A DNA stretch of 13,340 bases from Trachelipus rathkii (Eukaryota > Arthropoda > Malacostraca > Isopoda > Trachelipodidae), in NCBI GenBank assembly GCA_015478945.1, contig JABUQX010027693.1, positions 22,501 through 35,840 on the forward strand. Direction: 5' to 3'. The notes beneath the pieces are model-generated. The model searched no databases. It was not told the DNA's origin and saw only the letters and a program-made list of their open reading frames with translations. The translations under genes were made by a program, and so were the position numbers. This document shows, piece by piece, positions 9,108 through 13,340 of this stretch (positions within the stretch are counted from its first letter, which is position 1; every line of letters begins with the position of its first letter).

Positions 9108-9151
9108 ACTGATAGTAATAATAAGGATAGTGATAGTAGTGATGATGATGG
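9108..9151 (+). repeat. GAT/AGT trinucleotide-like short repeat
   Basis: Degenerate trinucleotide tract of GAT, AGT and AAT units, ending in three consecutive GAT. It contains no C. It reads as Asp/Ser/Asn-rich in the frame of 8715-9260, but a microsatellite explains it equally well. Confidence 0.65.
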
Positions 9152-9370
9152 AATTAAATCGTTGTTGAATGTAATGGGAATAAATAAATATATAATTAGT
9201 ATATATATAAAATCAGTGGTTCCTAGAGATTCTGTGAAGTAAGAAAATTCATCAGTCTGAAATGATGGGACTATGTCAGTAAATACATTAATATAAGGTG
9301 AAGTGATTTTGAAAGAGTGTTTACATCATAGAGAACTGTATTAATGAAAGTAATTTGTTATGTGAGATGA

Positions 9371-9392
9371 CCTCCGCATGCGGCGCGCCCCC
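9371..9392. other. GC cluster with two palindromes
   Basis: Nineteen of 22 bases are G or C, in a neighbourhood that is otherwise AT- and G-rich and nearly free of C. It contains the palindromes CCGCATGCGG (9374-9383) and GGCGCGCC (9382-9389), overlapping by two bases, followed by five C, one A and seven T. It resembles in character the palindromic GC clusters of fungal mitochondrial DNA; a cloning-linker or assembly-join artefact is also possible because both palindromes contain common restriction sites. Confidence 0.6.
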
Positions 9393-9479
9393 ATTTTTTT
9401 GACATCGGTATACAACTTGCAAAAATCCTACAGAAAACGCTCTATAGAGTCGCTGTTGCGGTGTAGTGATAGCCACTGA

Positions 9480-9488
9480 TACTTATAT
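9480..9488 (-). promoter_or_regulatory. ATATAAGTA match (yeast mt promoter-like)
   Basis: The + strand reads TACTTATAT. This exact minus-strand copy lies outside the A/T blocks, about 90 bases right of the GC cluster, and would direct transcription leftward toward it. No gene is recognised. Confidence 0.13.
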
Positions 9489-11324
9489 AGTTTTACCATT
9501 CTCACGCTCAGTATATAGACATGAAAGTCGTAGAAGTAGTTGAGGACCTATATCTAACTCATCATAAGTTTCAAATTTGTGAGAAAATCTGGATATCTCT
9601 CGTTATTGATTCTAAGTTTTTTATGGAGTTCTTAGTGATATTAAGGAAACTCGAAAGAGTGATTGGGAGATAGGATTCGAAGAGCTGAACATTAATCCTA
9701 GAAGTTATTAGAGTAATGTTGTTTTTGTACTATGTTCGACAGCCTGTGTATTGTATTAGGCAGTAATCTATTGAATTAGATGCTTTTGTCGCAGTATATA
9801 TATATGGGAATATATCTGCTCAAAATCATCGAGCAATGTTAGTTTTCTATTTTTTTTTTTACATCGAGAGTTGTAATGTGTCCTGCTTTTAAGATATTAC
9901 AGTTAGTTTATATATTTATTATCGAATATTAAATCCTATGTGTTGCTGTACCTAATATCTTTTTAGTATTCTGCTCTGGATACATACCGTTTAATAGAAG
10001 TAGATAAGACATAATGAGAATGAGAGATGTAGATTAATTAATGACTAATAGAGCAGTATCTCTTGCTATTGTATGTTGACGATTGTCATCGTGATAGATA
10101 TTATAAGAGGTAAGTGGTATATAGAGAGTTTTTTCAGCAGAATAAATGCTCTCCAAGGTCTATGTGATGTCTAAAGACGAATAAACATTTATACATTAAG
10201 ATGAAAGATATTTGGTATGAATACTAATATAACTTATACTTAATAGGTTTAAGTGAGTTATTAGTTGATGCATATTATGGGGCGGAGTAAGTTTTTTTGA
10301 GACTCGAAGGTGCTGCTCGAACTATTGTAATATGATCTAATATTATATAATAAATGAGTAATATATGTTATAACAGTAGGGTTGTAGGCAGGTTGCAGTA
10401 TATGAATGAGTCCCGCTGGAGTTGGATGGTCAGTAAGTTTCATATTTGAATGATAGGTTGTCGGTATTAGGTAGTTTGTACAACGATCAGAGTGCGGATA
10501 AGCGCTGTAATTGTAAGCGTAATGACTAAATTGCTATTTCTGTATAATATGATTAATTTTAGATTGGATCGTATTTTGGCATTCAATATATACTGTCTTT
10601 CAATTTTTGTTATTATATATTATATATTGGATATGAAAACTCATTATAAACTCTTGCTTATTCCAATACAGTTTAGACGGGTATTTTAAGGACAGTAACG
10701 GCACTGTTGATATAGTTACCCCACATCAATAGATTTTATGCTATAATGCCTGTGGTAGGTGCTGACTAATAATATGTAATTGATAATTAACAGTATAATT
10801 ATTGTTCCCAAGTATTAGTATCTCATTACTTAATCATATTATTTTTGGTACTAGATATATGATAATAGGTGACCTATCTCACAAGAAACCCTTCTAACAT
10901 TTCTCATGTTTTGCATTGATGACGTCTTCCAGTCTTTAAATAGTTCATGTAATATATGTATATTAATATATTAAATATCTATATGATATCCAGACATATA
11001 AGTTTATTCATCCTATTTTCACTTATTGTATATGATGTGAAAATTAGGGTATATGTTTACTGATTATGGTCTCCTTTAGGCAGCAAGTCAGTAATGAAAT
11101 TATGGTATTATTTATATAGTATGTATCAGTAGTTGTTAATATTCTGTGAAAACGTCTACATAAACCTGTATATAATTTTATTGCAATCAGCGAAACTCTT
11201 TATCCGGTTTGGTATGATGGTTATATAAGAATGAAAATCAATAATCTATTGTAGTTTTACCTGTACTGAAGCTTATAATAATGTCTTTATTTAGTATAAA
11301 CAACTTATTATTTCTAGAGTATAG

Positions 11325-11342
11325 TATATATATATATATATA
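11325..11342. repeat. (TA)9 microsatellite
   Basis: Nine uninterrupted TA units, the longest pure TA run outside the main A/T blocks. Confidence 0.85.
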
Positions 11343-11404
11343 GATATGCTCAAATAAAAAATCAGATCAATCCAAAAAGATGACTCGTTAATGGATTATA
11401 AATT

Positions 11405-11425
11405 AGAAGAGGGAGGAGGAAGAAG
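11405..11425 (+). repeat. 21-base polypurine tract
   Basis: Twenty-one consecutive purines, mostly GA/GGA units, with more purine-rich sequence downstream to about 11460. Retroelements use such tracts to prime second-strand synthesis, but no terminal repeat or reverse transcriptase is visible, so this is recorded as a sequence feature only. Confidence 0.7.
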
Positions 11426-11465
11426 TGATTATAAAAAAGATGAAAAGAGTATAGGACGGGATACT

Positions 11466-11484
11466 GGAGTTTACTTTCAACTCC
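11466..11484. repeat. GGAGTT/AACTCC hairpin
   Basis: Perfect 6-bp stem with a 7-base loop, followed two bases later by the 10-base palindrome AAAAGCTTTT. It has the outline of a terminator, but no long T run follows and no gene precedes it. Confidence 0.25.
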
Positions 11485-12068
11485 TTAAAAGCTTTTTCAA
11501 GTAGCATCGTGATGAAGAATGATTAAATATCTTATAATGAAATGGTTAAAGGTTAAAGATGTTATGGACGTTGGTTGAGATCGTAATAAATAATACAATC
11601 AGAAATGATATATATTATATCATAATTAATTATTTATATATAATATATATGTGTACGCAGGGATAAATAGAGAACGCTATGGGTAGTACACCTTTTCGAT
11701 GGTTATGCCACAACACATTTTACGAGTAGGAATATCAATTGAGATAAGTCGATAGGTGCTTGTGCTAATAGGCGACACTTTATAGTAGTATCGTGTGAAG
11801 TAATGTAACTGTGCAGGGCCTTCCAGGTGAAATGGTAAGGATCGTAGGTATAGTCATATGTATAGTTAGTTAATAGCACATTTAAAATCTAGTTAATGCA
11901 GTTTATCAAGCTCGAAATCATTTAGACAATATCAGTATCTAATAAACCTCGGAGAATATCTAGGTCAATATCTCTGTAATGTCATATTTAAATAAACTTA
12001 TCCATTTAATAATTTATTTTGTAAATTAAATTGTAGTAGACAGTTTGTTTCCTACGGTCAGGAAAGCA

Positions 12069-12111
12069 GCGTCTATAATTACTAATATATAATATCACTG
12101 GAATAGACCGC
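12069..12111. repeat. Bulged 8-bp stem
   Basis: GCGTCTAT (12069-12076) pairs with 12103-12111 (ATAGAC and GC, with one bulged C at 12109). The loop is 26 bases. Listed as structure only; chance occurrence is plausible. Confidence 0.3.
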
Positions 12112-12655
12112 GATAGTACTCTAAGCGGCGGGAGCTCTATATATTTTTATAGGTTTATCCAGTAATAATAAGGTAAGGAATATAAAGTAACTCAACCTGA
12201 TAGTGGTGCTAGTTACGTTTAATGTAGTATTATATATTTACAATAATCACAACGTATAGTAGTAATACGTCTATACCTCACTATCAATCACAGTATAGAT
12301 ACTAGCGTGAAGAATTCCCTACTCCCTATATCAAGAAAAGAGTTGACATCGGCGATTTTCAATCTTATCATCTATTAGGTGAGAAAGATAATACTCAAAT
12401 TAAGCATAGAATAGAGATACCTGATTATGATGGAAGAAGAAGGATTTTAGATTGAGAAAAATAAGGGGAATAACAAGAAGACTAATAAAGAATTTTGTAT
12501 TGTTGTTCAATACGGTACATACTATGCTGGTGGGCAATGAGCGGTATTTATCATACCAAGTACCTCTCTATACCTTAGTTATTGTTGTCACTAATGATTA
12601 GTCCATAAGTTGTTCTAATAACTCGAAGAAAAAGCATTAAACTCAAGAAACAATT

Positions 12656-13340
12656 TTCTTTTAAAAAAATATATATTTTACACCCAATAATATTTAATAA
12701 ATTAATAATTATAATAATTAAATAATATATAAATTTAATAATAATTATAAATAATTAAATAATTAAATGATAATTATAATAATATAAATTAATATATTAA
12801 TAATATATATTAATAATTATAATATAATAATAATTAATAATATGTAATAATATTAAAGTTAATTTATAGTTAATATATTAATAATGATTAATAATTATAT
12901 AATTAATAATATATATGTCAATTAAAGCTATTTTATCCTTTATCATTACTATTAGCACATCAATGATATTATTTCAATACCTATTTATCCGAGAGTTTAA
13001 AATATAACCATAATCACCGAAATTAATATAATTAATCATAGTAAATTTATGATAAATTGATTAAATGAATAAAATATTATCAAATTAATTTCGCTTCATA
13101 CATATAATCTCTATAATAATAAATTAAATATTAATATAATAATATAATATATAATATAATATATATAATAAATTTTAATATTAATTAATTAAATAAATAA
13201 TATAATTATAATTATTAATAATATATTAAATTTTATAATATTAATATAATATATATAATATAAAAATAGTTGTGATAAAAATATTTCATATACAACATTA
13301 ATTAAATATATAAATAATTAAATGTAATAATATATATAAT
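12656..13340. repeat. AT-rich low-complexity block (right)
   Basis: From 12691 to 12915 I count about 5 G or C in 225 bases. Unlike the left and central blocks, which are mainly alternating TA, this one is made of AAT/ATT/TAAT words. A less extreme island (12916-13110) interrupts it, then the A/T sequence resumes to the window end. No frame or RNA gene is visible. Confidence 0.85.

Larger units (their letters stand above)
8715..9260 (+). other. Open frame only under a UAA/UAG-sense code
   Basis: From the ATG at 8715 this frame runs 181 codons to a TGA at 9258, if UAA and UAG are read as amino acids as in many ciliates. It crosses six such codons (8781, 8922, 8931, 8943, 9069, 9240); an upstream TGA is at 8697. 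Over 8715-9068 a hand count gives T at about 25/37/44 in codon positions 1/2/3 and G at about 41/24/35, the direction expected of coding DNA but only weakly significant. The product would have a Ser/Asp-rich stretch near residues 130-140, from the GAT/AGT repeat. I recognise no domain. Other frames opened the same way showed no codon-position bias, so this may also be chance. Confidence 0.12.
8646..9370. other. G-rich segment right of central AT block
   Basis: Strong excess of G over C on the + strand, for example 23 to 5 in 8701-8760 and 18 to 1 in 9121-9180. No standard-code gene is recognised. A minus-strand frame at 8637-8939 needs a TTG start to reach 100 codons; its first ATG gives 82. 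The segment contains a G-tract cluster, a GAT/AGT short repeat and a long frame that exists only if UAA and UAG are sense codons. Confidence 0.5.
9393..12655. other. Non-coding AT-rich segment, G exceeds C
   Basis: No supported gene in this long stretch. G exceeds C on the + strand through most of it (21 to 7 in 10381-10440). Standard-code frames at 10261-10443 (minus) and 10492-10689 are 60-65 codons and unrecognisable. With only TGA as stop, 11743-12540 is open for 265 codons, but its first half is crowded with UAA/UAG and its last 120 codons show no clear codon-position bias, so it is not called. It holds a T run (9850-9860), (TA)9 at 11325-11342, a 21-base polypurine tract and a bulged stem at 12069-12111. 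Confidence 0.5.

Noticed and set aside
8767..9109. Words resembling group I intron S and R elements
   Set aside because: The S-like word precedes the R-like word, the reverse of the required order, and no P/Q elements are seen.
9371..9400. GC palindromes followed by seven T, resembling an intrinsic terminator
   Set aside because: The palindromes leave almost no loop, a C run separates them from the T run, and no gene lies upstream with any confidence.
9689..10204. About 170-codon frame if UAA/UAG are glutamine
   Set aside because: T is unusually frequent in the first codon position, opposite to coding DNA, and the frame runs through an 11-T homopolymer.
11743..12540. 265-codon frame if UAA/UAG are sense; a short stretch recalled a vesicle-coat trunk domain
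   Set aside because: The resemblance is a few residues without consistent spacing. UAA/UAG are dense in the first half and codon-position bias in the last 120 codons is not significant.
1..13340. CRISPR array, insertion sequence, terminal repeats or kinetoplast minicircle conserved block
   Set aside because: No regularly spaced direct repeats, no inverted ends with a transposase, and no GGGGTTGGTGTA-type block were found.

Overview
The window is 13.3 kb of AT-rich DNA in which I find no protein gene, tRNA or rRNA that I can support with confidence. With the standard genetic code, every frame on both strands is broken at short intervals. The longest open frame (4604-5017, 137 codons) begins at TTG and is explained by a pyrimidine-rich strand. 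A bacterial, archaeal or viral origin is therefore unlikely. The sequence looks like non-coding DNA from an AT-rich eukaryotic or organellar genome, for example a large mitochondrial spacer or a gene-poor nuclear or germline region. A ciliate-type code (UAA and UAG sense, only UGA stop) was considered and leaves one weakly supported frame at 8715-9260. I cannot name the organism.

Layout: 1-560 is an almost pure A/T block. 561-2160 is mixed sequence with a few hairpins. 2161-2340 is a smaller AT-rich patch. 2341-4080 carries more G than C on the + strand. 4081-4600 is mixed and holds a run of 17 T. 4601-5000 is pyrimidine-rich with many CTCTC words. 5001-6560 is mixed and contains an 18-base perfect palindrome. 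6561-8230 carries more C than G and holds the best structural signals: a 40-base-period duplication beside mutually exclusive hairpins, and a long three-helix foldback at 6837-6942. 8231-8645 is a second A/T block. 8646-12655 carries more G than C, with a G-tract cluster, a GAT/AGT short repeat, a small GC cluster and a 21-base polypurine tract. 12656-13340 is a third A/T block, built of AAT/ATT words rather than TA.

No operon or pathway can be reconstructed. The points most worth checking are the 6837-6942 foldback, the adjacent repeat/hairpin pair, the change from C-rich to G-rich on either side of the 8231-8645 A/T block (what an origin or a divergent promoter region would show), and several exact copies of the yeast mitochondrial promoter nonanucleotide.
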